From assembly GCA_032622095.1 (NCBI GenBank), contig CP136062.1, positions 195,555,887 to 195,619,886 on the forward strand: 64,000 nucleotides of DNA. The letters run 5' to 3'. The notes beneath the pieces were generated by a model. The model worked only from the letters and a program-made list of their open reading frames with translations. It was not told where the DNA came from and did not search any database. Source of the DNA: Siphonodentalium dalli (Eukaryota > Mollusca > Scaphopoda > Gadilida > Siphonodentaliidae). Position numbers and translations under genes: made by a program. Shown one piece after another: positions 41,301 to 53,300 of this stretch (positions within the stretch are counted from its first letter, which is position 1; each line of letters starts with the position of its first letter).

Positions 41301-44300
41301 TCTGTGACCACGTCCATGACCACGAGTAGATGCTTGTCGCTGTCCGGATCCATGGGACATGCGGCTGCCGAGTTTGGAGGTATCCTCGATCTCTCGAGCG
41401 GTTTCAGAAATATTATCGCCGAACAACTGACTCGTGTATGGACGCGAGTGAGTGCACAACTGCACATAGTTGGAATTTAAGTCTGGCTTTAGAAGCTCTC
41501 AACGGATCATATTGAATTGGAAATTCCCATGGCCTAACAAAGCTATCGCATCGTTGGTATCATCTATGAGTCGGCCAATTTCCGGACACTCTGTCTCGAG
41601 ACGTGCCGCTGTATCCAGGACCTTTGAGAGGATTACAGCTGACTTTATCAGAGAGAGTTCGATGTTTTGTAATGTGACATCTTGGGATCAAACAGGTGCT
41701 GACAACACATCCCAAATGATCTGGTTTACACGCACTGTCTGCAAACCGACACAATTCTCTGGACGGGCATTTTGTTCGTCCTTGGTGAGGGACCGATACT
41801 GTTCTTCATCAATGCCCTTCAAAAACATCGCAGAAATTGATTCCGCTAGAACAGGTTCTATTTTCGGTGCCCGAATTTCTTGGCTTTTCATACGTTTTGC
41901 CATTTTACTAAATCGGCTGCTGGAAGGAATATCCTCAGCACCATTCCCAAAGTCTGTATGACTTGTTTCAAATTGTTCTGATTCGGCATCGCCAGTGTCA
42001 GAATATGAATAATGGTATTCACTTGACCATGCTCGAGGTCAGTGAGCCGAGAAGCCATCTCTACAATTCTACCACCCTGTACCTGCTGCGTTTCAGCAAT
42101 TTGACGCAGTTGTTTTAAAATATCGGCGGTCATCGAGTCGCCGGCAGGTTGTGGCCTCGGTCTAATTTCCTATTTCGAGGCAGAATTCGTAACAGCTGTC
42201 GACGCCGTTACTTTTTGCTTCCCTTTTGTACTGCTGGTAAGCGCTGGCTTCTGTGAAGCCGCTTCAGTACTTATAGGTATGATCCCAACTATGTTGGGAT
42301 CTTTTTGTGACATATTTTCTTCGTAGTCGGCAAACACGTGCTAGTAATTTGCTAAGAAAAATGTCGTGACTTTCTTTCGTTGACGCTAAAGCACAACTGT
42401 TGGGCGGACAGTTCGTGCATGCGCAAGGCACTCCCTAGTCAAGGACGACCTGATTGGTTGGCGTATATATAATTACTTGTTCCCCATCTACATTTCAATA
42501 TCAATATCCATGACAAATTTCATGATGATCAGACGAAAACTTCATCAAGTTGAGCTAAAAATGAGAGTATCTATCTATTGAGAAATATAATATTTATAAA
42601 TAATATTACTTTTTCCTTAAGGGAAGCCCGAAACTGAACTATATGGATTACGTCTCCGGGCCTTGTGTCAATCAGGAGGGTTAAAATTTTATTGATGTGC
42701 CGACCCCACTCACATCCGTGTCCAGATTAGTCTCGCATGAATACACCCGCATTCTATCTATTGTCTAGTCAGTTTTTTATTTCCGACTTAATCATGAGAT
42801 TTGCGAGTCGCGGGGTTGGGAATGGCACCACCATGGGAGGGATCTATGATAGTTCAGTTTCGGGCTTCCCTTAAGGAAAAAGTAATATTATTTATAAATA
42901 TTATATTTTTCCGCCAAGGAGAAGCCCTCAACTGAACTATATGGATTAGAATGCAAGCCCAGGAGGAGGCACGAGCAATAAAGTTAATTAATATCCAAAT
43001 TCGATGGGAATGTACTCTTCCGAAACAGGATTCATGTAAATGTGATTTAGTCATGAATCAGATATGATTATGTTACGTGAAAGAGCTCCCAATTCAGATT
43101 ACGACATTGCTCAAATGTGTACCGCCCCCCCCCCCCCCTTGTTTTTGGAATAAACATCCCAGGTAGTGCCATATAATTCATGCTAGCGAGACAACCGAGC
43201 AAGTATAACTTTGCTTCATCCTATTCTCTTTGTTATCGTCTTCGCTCTCTCGACAGTTCACATTATGAACTGATGTCACATGCAGCCATTGTCACATGCA
43301 CTCTATGTGGAAAAATAGTAGATCGATGTGAATTTTCTCGAAATTTAATAATCGTATTGCCACTACCATTAGGCACCTGAGAGAAAGGTGCTGGAGCAAT
43401 CGCCCGAGAAGATTGGTTTCCCGAATCAACCACTTGCAGCACCCGCCTACCATTGGTTCACACTGCCGTAGCAGGACCGGGAGGGGCCTGAACTGGTCCT
43501 GCCCGAGGTAAAGACTGGTACGGTTGCTCAAAGTAGGTAATCATTGACTAATATGCCCTCACCCAACTTTAACAAGTAATACACCCGTGAATGAGCAACC
43601 CGCACTGTGTGGCCAGCAAATTCGAATCACGTTCGACTGCAAGACATGCTGTTAGTTATAACAAAGCAAGGTTAATAGACATAACACAATACAATCTGTA
43701 GGTTATTGAGTAGAAAGTAAGGTTAATATAATTACGTTATACCCCTGGCCACGTGATCTTACCTGCTATGACAGGTAAGATACTGTCTTTTCTCGTATAT
43801 GAGGACGATGAGTTCCGAATGCACATAGGCAAGAACTAGGCGGTTTCCGTTAGGAAAGTGCGCTTACAGCGGACGTGAAGATACAAATGCCTTCATTGTC
43901 GTCATGATTGTATCGAATCGTTTTGTCACATAATCAGTGGATATGTGACAATAGACGAAGAGCCATGTCTTGGCCACTTCGGAAATATATTGGCAGTAGA
44001 TGTGCGCAATATAAACGCCGCGCATGTAAGCTCGCTTTAGACATGTAACAATACAAATGCAGTCCTTTCGGATATTCTGCGCAATATAAATGTGTTGCAT
44101 GTAACTGCGCATCATACACGAGTGAAAGCTATTTGGCAGAATATCGTTTCGATATATGTGGAAATAGAAGTTAGTGAGCCAAGTGATGGTCTCTACTGGA
44201 AAGACTATTGGCAGTGAATCTGGAGCACGTGACAATATGTATTCTTTCTATTTCGCTGTTTGCCGTTATCATTCACTGATGAAACTGCAAAGTATGTCAG

Positions 44301-47300
44301 TATTGGGATGAAAACTGTTCACCATATGTAAGCATACTAGTAGTCAGTTCTGACAGCATACATGATGCCCTGATACCATATGATTGTCATGTACAATGTA
44401 TGGAACTATTACGGCGTGCAATACATTATTGCAAGCTCGCCAATGCCGAGGCATATTAGATCCTACGGTAAGATGGCATTGAGGCACTTAAAGTCTTAAA
44501 CCATAATATGTCAATGGGACCGAGAAATTGAATGTATCGACAATCACTAATGTCTGAGGATAAGAGGTCAGATGTGTCAAGTTGGTGACATCTGCTGATC
44601 GCAGTCGTTACATCACAAAGATTGTCAATTCTAAGTGCCAACCCATGTGTGGCGTAAATCTTAAATCATCTGGCGGATGTTATGAAGGAGAAACATCAAT
44701 CGAATTAAATTCAGTGAGATGCTGGCAAGCCAATAAATCGTTGCAACACCCTGACCATGTTGTGAACAAGGTGTGCCATATTGAAGACGAAGCTTTCCCT
44801 TATTGGCCAAGTTCCCATTGGAGATGGTTACTCTCCACAAGTTGGCCAGTGGTCTCACTTCAAGTCGAACATCCAAGATGGCTCCAAAATGTTCTTACCA
44901 TGGGTAGAATCACCATTGTTTAAGTAAAGTGAGCCAAGTGTAGCTGGAGTGTCAGGCTACAAAGTTGTCACTTCATTGCAGTTGGTGAACAATAGTTCGT
45001 AGTAACCCAAACTGTACATACATGGATGTAAAGAATGCAACACAATATTTAGATCGTCAGACAACACATCAATTTGAAGTGTGGTTATATATGTGATAAC
45101 GAATACCATCCCCCTGTTACGGAGTGTTAGTAACTATTGTACTGATGATACAATGAGTTATATGATATTTAATCGTGATAGACAAGGCAGAATTTTCTAA
45201 ATACCTTGAAGTCGCTGTAATGTTTTATTACATTTGCCATGTGTCTAACAAGACCACGCGCTCATACATACTGGCGGGCGTAGATTCGCAGGTATTGATC
45301 GTTAAAACAATGTTACAGATCGCTCAGTCGAAAGAAATGTGAATTGTCATCTGATAACAAGTACTATCTTTCGTATTTAGTCATGTAAATTATTACAAAG
45401 GAGGATATGGCTGTCCTGTGCAACTTTCTGCGAATTAACAGAGCAGTGCCATGTATGATTTGGCAGTATACATTATGATACAAAGCAACGGAACTTAAGA
45501 AATAACCGAAGCGAGTCGACGGAAACTTATGTAAAGTGAAACACGTGTAGCACGAAATTAGGAGATATCGCATACCGTACTACATTGCGTCCTCAATTGT
45601 AAGTCATGATAGTCATCACGCCGTATGTGTGGCACAATATGCACTATGTGGTTTTGCCACAAGTAAGCTATGTGCTTCTTTAGTCATTGTCAAGATGGCC
45701 ATCTTAATTCCAATTGTTGAAAGATAAAGCCGTCTTGAGGAAAACAGAAAACACGGAAACAAATTACGGATACAGTGAAACGAAAAAAGTTCCCGTTTCG
45801 GATGTGAGAAATATTAATTAACTATCGGGTACAATAAATTGCAAGTTTGTAATATCAACAATAAATATTGAGTCGATAAACTCGCAACACAGAAAGATAC
45901 AACCTTGAGAAAATAGAAACGATCCTGTCCTGGCGAGGAGGAATAAAAACTGACTAGACAATAGATAGAATGCGGGTGTATTCATGCGAGACTAATCTGG
46001 ACACGGATGTGAGTGGGGTCGGCACAGCAATAAAATTTTAACCCTCCTGATTGACACAAGGCCGGAGACGTAATCCATATAGTTCAGTTGAGGGCTTCTC
46101 CTTGGCGGAAAAATTAAGTACAAGCACATGTAGATTTAATGTGTTCTGATAATTTCATATTTAGAAATTGAAGGGTTAACCTCTTCGCTGCTATGACGTC
46201 ACTAACTATTACGGACGTAAAAGTGCACGCCGTGTGCTATATGGTCCGTAGGTACTACGGACCTACTTCAGCACACTAGCAGTGGGCCATTATACATAAC
46301 TGGAACTCAGAGATTGGTGCATCGGAATAAATGTATCTCGACGTTTCAAACAGTGTATGATGTTCCACGATTGTGAACGATAATAGCCTTTCAGCTGAGT
46401 CAGTTTTATGGTTCTTGTGATATTCCCGTTATATTTTCCCATTGGAAAATGCCAATAACGTCAACAGCCCAGCACACGACGTCATAACGTCATTTAGCAG
46501 CGAAGAGGTTAAAGAACTGAAGCTCACCATTGTTGTCTTCAAACTCAACATAAAAATTCGCTCCAATCTGCTCAACATCTGTGACGCGACATCCACCAGA
46601 TTTATTCTCAAAATAAAGACAGAGCAGATCATTAGTCGTGCCGTCTGCTGTGTTGATAACCTTCAGATAGAGCTTGCCTGCATCCCGCTTTGGTACTTGT
46701 TGTTTCATATCACAGACAATGTTGAACGGATCTACCTGTCGGTTGAGAATATTCGGCATGATCTGTGATGGACTGAACCGTTGAAGATATACTTCTTTGT
46801 CCAGAATAATGCACGGTGAGCTACTGTATCTTTTGAGGACTCGCTCCACAACTGAAAGAATGCAAGCATAATTTTGATTGAGTTCAAAGAAACTTGTACC
46901 GTAATGCCCTAAATAATCGACTCAGTGAGAGCTTTCCGATGAATGGCAACAAGCCATATTTCTGACTAAATCCTGAAAAATTACCCATAATTCTGCTGTG
47001 GTTAAGGAGTCGATTATTTAGGGCATTACTGTATTTCAGAGACAAATGATAGCACACACCAACAAGCTTCAAAACATAAGTACACTTAACCCTTTCTTTA
47101 TTAAATACTCATTGACGAGCAGTAGGAAATACTAGTAACTTTGCTATCAGGGTCCACACTGGTCTTACAATTCTTTTCGTAAATGTTTTGGCCATTATTC
47201 TAATCATTGGCCAAATTGAAAAACCATATTATTGAGCAATCCAAGACTAAACAAATTTTAGTATTAAAAAAAATAAAAGGTTGCAGACCCCACGTCCCCC

Positions 47301-50300
47301 AAATCGAGTTGGCTTTTTGAGACGTTGGCTTTTTTTTAGAACAAACAATTCAAATTCTGGCAAAATTTGACTCAAACTAGACGATGACAATGAAAGGTGA
47401 TCAAGCCACACACCAAGTATCAATCTTGAGATTCTTTTGAAGAATGCTCAATTTATCATTGAGACAACAGAAGTGTTATTTCTAAATGGAATAAAATAGA
47501 ACTTGGCCTGTGTCTTCTCAAATGAGAACCATGTGTCAAGTATCAAGAATTTCTGTTGAAAAATAATCTTGATGAGGCCTAAGAAGAATAAGGTCCAAAG
47601 AAGGTGAATTTAGTGACGCTAGCAATGCTGTTAAGTTTTGTTAATTGATTAAGCAAGACGCGGTAATGGCAGCTACTGCCAGCTTATCATCATTGTTTTG
47701 ATAATTAACAGACTTGAAATTGTCTTTTTCTTCTACAGCATTGTTTTAGAATTGCATGAAATTCTATATTCGCTTTAACGGCTTTTTCTGCAGCATTGCC
47801 TTTTGCCACAGCTAATTTCAAGGGCTGAAGTATCCATGTGTGACTTAATTCTGGTAAATTGTTGTACATACATGTATCACAAAACACACACACGCGGCAG
47901 ATTTCAGATTAAACTGTTTTGTTTCTAATATTTTTTGGTAAATTCAAGATTGTTTTGCTAATACAATCTTGAATTTAAAAAAATTTCAAATTTTTTAATC
48001 AGAGTTGGTATACAAATTGCACCTGTAGACCATGGGGAGAAAATCTAGAGCTGTCGTCGCTCTGAAACGTTTATAAATGGTACTACATATTTTTTATGAC
48101 TAAAATGAAAAGTAAGCAATGCGTGAAGTGTTTCATGTTAAGAAAATGCAACATACTTTTTCTGGACATTCTGCTTCCAATGAATACAAATAGTTTTTGT
48201 TTGGGGCCCGAACATTTTGTTTGAATGTAAATTTTTTATGACTTCGTTGTGTCTTTCTGGAACATATAATATCATCAAAGGGTAGTTCTGATATTTATCA
48301 ACCTATTTTGATACCAGGAACAATTCAAAAGCTAATATTATTAGATGTATTTTGGAGTGCAAACTGCCATGTGGCTTTAAAATGAATATGATTCTTCAGA
48401 AAGAATTGGATTAGCCATATATCATACATTACACCCCTAACCTAAACCTTGTAAAGTAACTATGACTGTAGTTGGCTAAGTGAGCACCACAAAGAAATTC
48501 TCACCTTGTACATCGCTGTAAGTTACGAGAATATCATTTAATTCTGGCCTGGACATGAGCTTCTCAATAAGCCCGCCTCCTGAACGCATGGTGTTAGAGA
48601 AGACGAGATGTATCATCTCGTCTCCTATCTCATTAACAGGACCGAAAACTCGGATTGTTCTGAAATCTTCCCCCGCGCCGCTTCCCACATAATTCTCTGG
48701 AGATCCTGTAACTACTTCATTATGCTGTCCATCAAGCCGATTATAAACCAGAGGTTTCCAGCATTCATTGTCTTCAAATTCGGGAAATTTAACCTGATAA
48801 AAAAAATATGAAATGATTAAACATAATGAGGAAGCAAGGAGATTACCAGAACATGCGGTATCGGTTCCGTACTGAGGCAGTACTAAAACCGTGGTACCAG
48901 TCATATGTTCCTTCCAAAAACAGATGGTGACATGGGAGGCACAACGAGCGATTAATTCTTCTTTTTTTTCGAAGACAATTTATCAGACAACTTGTACCGA
49001 TCCGAGAACGGGCTAGTGGTACATGCATTCGACACACTATGCCTTTCCCTGGTCTCTTGGATCATCGATGTAGAAGTCTCAAACATTGCCTGTATTCATG
49101 TTTTATTCGGGAACCTGTAGCCATGGTTGGTCCATTAATTTTAATGGAAAAGTCGAACAAGACTGCATGCCTTCTTGTCATCCCCTTTCAGGTGAGTTCC
49201 AATTGAGAGTGATGTGAAACACTCCTTTAGGGTTTGAGAATAATCTTGCTCAAAGTAGTTATTTTTTATGAATATTAATCGAAATTGACAACACACATGG
49301 TCATTTTTATATATTAATTAATTGCAATGACTTTTTGATGGCGAAATCAATTATGTTAGTTTATCGCCAAAAGTTGAGTCCCGAATCGATATGTAAATAT
49401 TTACAATAGAGCATAGTTCAGATGATGTTTTCTATGGAGTGGTACATGTATGGTCGAATTCTTTGTATTTTTCGCCGACTAGTATAATGCTACATTACCC
49501 AAGTTGCCATATCGCATAAGTATTAACTTATCAATTTCACGGACCCGAACAAGTCAATAATATGTCTATAATATGTAAGACGGCTTTGAATAAGTCATGC
49601 ACAGACCAAGTGGAGATGGGCATGATGGCGGGCTTCATAAGAAGGGTTAGACAACTACTTGACCTGACTGATATACAGTAATGCCCTAAATAATCGACTC
49701 CTTAACCACAGCAGAATTATGGGTAATTTTTCATAAATTTAATAGTTTAATATTGATACGACTTGTACTTTGTAGTTTGCATGACGAGGAAGTAACCCAT
49801 TAATAGTGGTTTGTCATGCATGGTGTGATGGTCATTTCCTTGTATATGCAATGTGTATATAATGTAAAATATATATATCTTGTAAGTTGTTGTTTCCACA
49901 ACCTCATTCATTTGATTATTGATTGATGATGTTTTTATTTACAGTAATGCCCTAAATAATCGACCAGTGCCTTGTTGCCATATCTCCAACTAAATCCTGA
50001 AAAATTACCCATAATTCTGCTGTGGTTAAGGAGTCGATTATTTAGGGCATTACTGTACTTGACCTGACTGATAGAATCATGATTAGTTTTAGTTCTGGGT
50101 GTTGAGCTGTATAGTAATGGATGGGGCTAACATGACTATTTTTTCAACCATTCGGTATATACGGGTTCACTTGTGATACAGGTACATACACATACACAGC
50201 GGAGTACATAACATACACACATTAATATATAAAACATCACAGGTGTGGCGAAATTAGATAGCTGCGGGAGTGCAGAAGGGTCACAGTAAAACAGCATGAT

Positions 50301-53300
50301 GTCAAATCACTGACTGACACAACAGGGGAGTCCAAACTTCAAAGACATAGATTTATCTTCTCACATTGAGAGAAACAATTTCACACAACCTTGTTATCAG
50401 CAGAATTATGTGTGTTTATTGGGCAGCCAGCATTCCATGAAAATTCACATCTGAATTCCTCACTAACACAATGCATGCCAAACGTACAACTAATATGAGC
50501 CAACAGATGCAGAAAACATGAGAGATTTAAATTTAGAGAACAACAACAGTTAACCCTGCTCTAAATTCTGCCACTCAATTCAGATTACCAACGGTTCTGA
50601 CAAGTAAGAACTGGTACCCGCATTTACTTAAGTATGCCCAATTTAACACAGTTCTGGTATCTTATAAGAATGTCAATGGGGAAACCGGCTCAATACCTCG
50701 TGGAATTGCTCCTACCCTACCCTGTTTCGACGATGTAAGCTGGTGTTTATTGCGTGTTGAAGATAATTCTGAAAATATATTTTGCCAACTAGAGAATTTA
50801 ATAAATTAATATCCATCATCCTCCTCCCCCTTCTATCTTTCTCTCCGACCTCCATCTCTGTCCTAACACCTCCTACTCTCCATACATGCTTCTCGACAGT
50901 TACCTATCATACAATTTCAATACACCTACATTACTAGTAGTCCTATGACATTGTAAATACGGTAAACATTATTATTATTATGATCTATATAATGAGTGTC
51001 AATGACACTGTAGCTCAACTTGGAAAAGGAATAATTTCATGTGTTACAGTCAATGGAGCGATTAGGAATGCAGAAAGTTGAAATGTCTAAGTAATACTAG
51101 ATTATCAACATGAAGAGATATATATATATATATATAAAGTAAAATCCAAGATGGCCACTGGCGGCTATGTTTTCCAATGAAATTCAAAAACATTTGATAG
51201 CTCCCATCTAATAGATCAATATCAAGATCAATATGAAGTTTGGTGATGATCGGATGAGGGAAGTGGACTGTAGGGTGTGCCAAAGGATTTAGTCATGCAA
51301 AGAGTAAAATCCAAGATGGCTGTCGGCAGCCAAGTTTCATGGCTGAATGACCCCAAAATGACTCATTCCCATCTACATGTCTATATTATCATCCATGTCA
51401 TGATGACAAATTTCATGATAATCAGATGAACAGTTCGGTCTGTAGCTCATGCTAACGGATTGAATTTTGAAATCCAAGATGGACACTGGCTGCTACGTTT
51501 TTTTGCCCAATGTCCCCAAAATGACCCATTTCCCCATCCACATGTTAATGTCAATAGCCATGACAAATTTCATAATGATCCAACAAAAGGTATGACTTGT
51601 TAGCCAGTGCCAAAGGATTTAGTCATGCAAAGATTAAAATCCAAGATGACTGCCAGCGTCCATGTTTTATGGCCGAATGACCCCAAAATGACTCGTTTCC
51701 CATCTACATGTCAATGTTAAGATCAATGACAAATTTCATGATGATCCCACCCAATGTACGACCTGTAGCCGATGTCAAAGGATTTAGTCATGCAAACAGT
51801 AAAATCCAAGATGGCTGCCGGCTGCCATGTTTTATGGTCGAATGACCCCAAAATGACTCGTTCCCATCTGCATGTCAATATTAACATCCATAACAAATTT
51901 CATGATGATCAGACAAACAGTACGGCCTGTAGCCCGTGCAAATGGATTGTAATTTGAAATCCAAAATGACCACAGGCGGCCATATTTTTTGGCTGATTGA
52001 CCACAAAATGACTCGTTCCCATCTACATGTCAATGTCAACAGCCATGACAAATTTCATAATGATCTGACCAAAGGTACGACCTATAGCCCATGCCAATGG
52101 AAATTGTTGACGGACACCTCCATCCACACACACACACATGCACACACACACGGACGACGGATACCAAGCCATGGTAATAGCTCAAACTTTACAAGTAAAG
52201 TTGAGCTAATAATATATTCATAGTAATATTCATTACACATGCACAACCAATGTGATTTTTACATAATGTATTATATGGTATGTCTCTATACCTATGTAAA
52301 TTTAGCTAAGGTGATTATAAATAAAGAATTGACCTCAAATCACTTGGTATACTTGGACTAAGAAGTGAATGTGTCAAAACAAAAGCAGTGATATTCCGGA
52401 GTCTAAAACATAAATATATCAACGCAAAATCCCCTCATAAACCTTTCTATACTAAATACTCAATGATAAGTAGTTATCCCATAGAAAATGTTTAGAAATG
52501 AATAAGTTCAACAAAGGTTGTTTGTTGAACTTATTATCTGAACATTTCCCACCAATGAATAGGAATCCTTCTGCTTTTTCCATTGTCTGTCCTCTGTTCA
52601 TATTTCCTCAACATCAAGCCTTGAAATAGTGTCTGTCATTTGCAGAATGAGGTCCCCAGAGGGTGAATTTAGTGATGCTACCCCGCATAGCGGGCTAGCA
52701 TCACAAAATTCACCCTCTGGGAACCTCATTCTGCTGAGGTGTAAGCAGAATGAGGTCCCCAGAGGGTGAATTTGGGTAGCATCACTAAATTCACCCTCTG
52801 GGGACCTCATTCTGCAAATGACAGACACACTACTTCAAGGCTTGTTCAACATATCCCTCCAGTTGAATAACAGACCCTTCCAGTGTATACTCTTATGACT
52901 GAGTGGGAGAATCTATTTATTATTGAAAGGCTTAACCCTTTGGAGAGTATTTGTAACGTCATATACATGACGTCATGAGTAAATTTAACGTCTACGTCAT
53001 AGCAATAATTATTAACAAGTTCGGGTCAAAAAGGTCCAATAATTCGTTTTAATGTATGTGCATTTTCTGTTAACGTGTGTTATCATAATCGATTGCACTT
53101 ATACATTTGGGACATTATATTAATAAAAAATAACTCCTATACAAATCATTTATAAATCAGATGATTTATTGAAGTTATGTCTACATAAAATGAAAATTCC
53201 TGAAACGACATATATGTCGTTCCACTCGCGAACCGTACAGCGACATACATGTATATGTTGTTCTACACGCCAAAGGGTTAACTATTTATTTATTGTCTAT

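Larger units (their letters stand above)
34576..42478 (-). mobile_element. Chimeric pair of degenerate DIRS retrotransposons
   Basis: On the minus strand the order is gag-A (42313-41175), RT-A (41040 to about 40060), gag-B (40051-38980), RT-B (38976-38080), RNase H-B (37742-36266, split) and tyrosine recombinase-B (36265-35158). Gag, RT, RNase H and a tyrosine recombinase in place of an integrase define DIRS elements. A and B differ in sequence and meet at about 40060 without a terminal repeat between. The cluster interrupts a TAGCTCAACTT element, whose halves lie on both sides. All genes except possibly gag-B are broken. Confidence 0.88.

Noticed and set aside
43864-44923. Several open frames of 60-123 codons inside the 3.2-kb inverted-repeat element
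   Set aside because: No motifs, odd composition (H, Y, C rich), overlapping on both strands; they look random.
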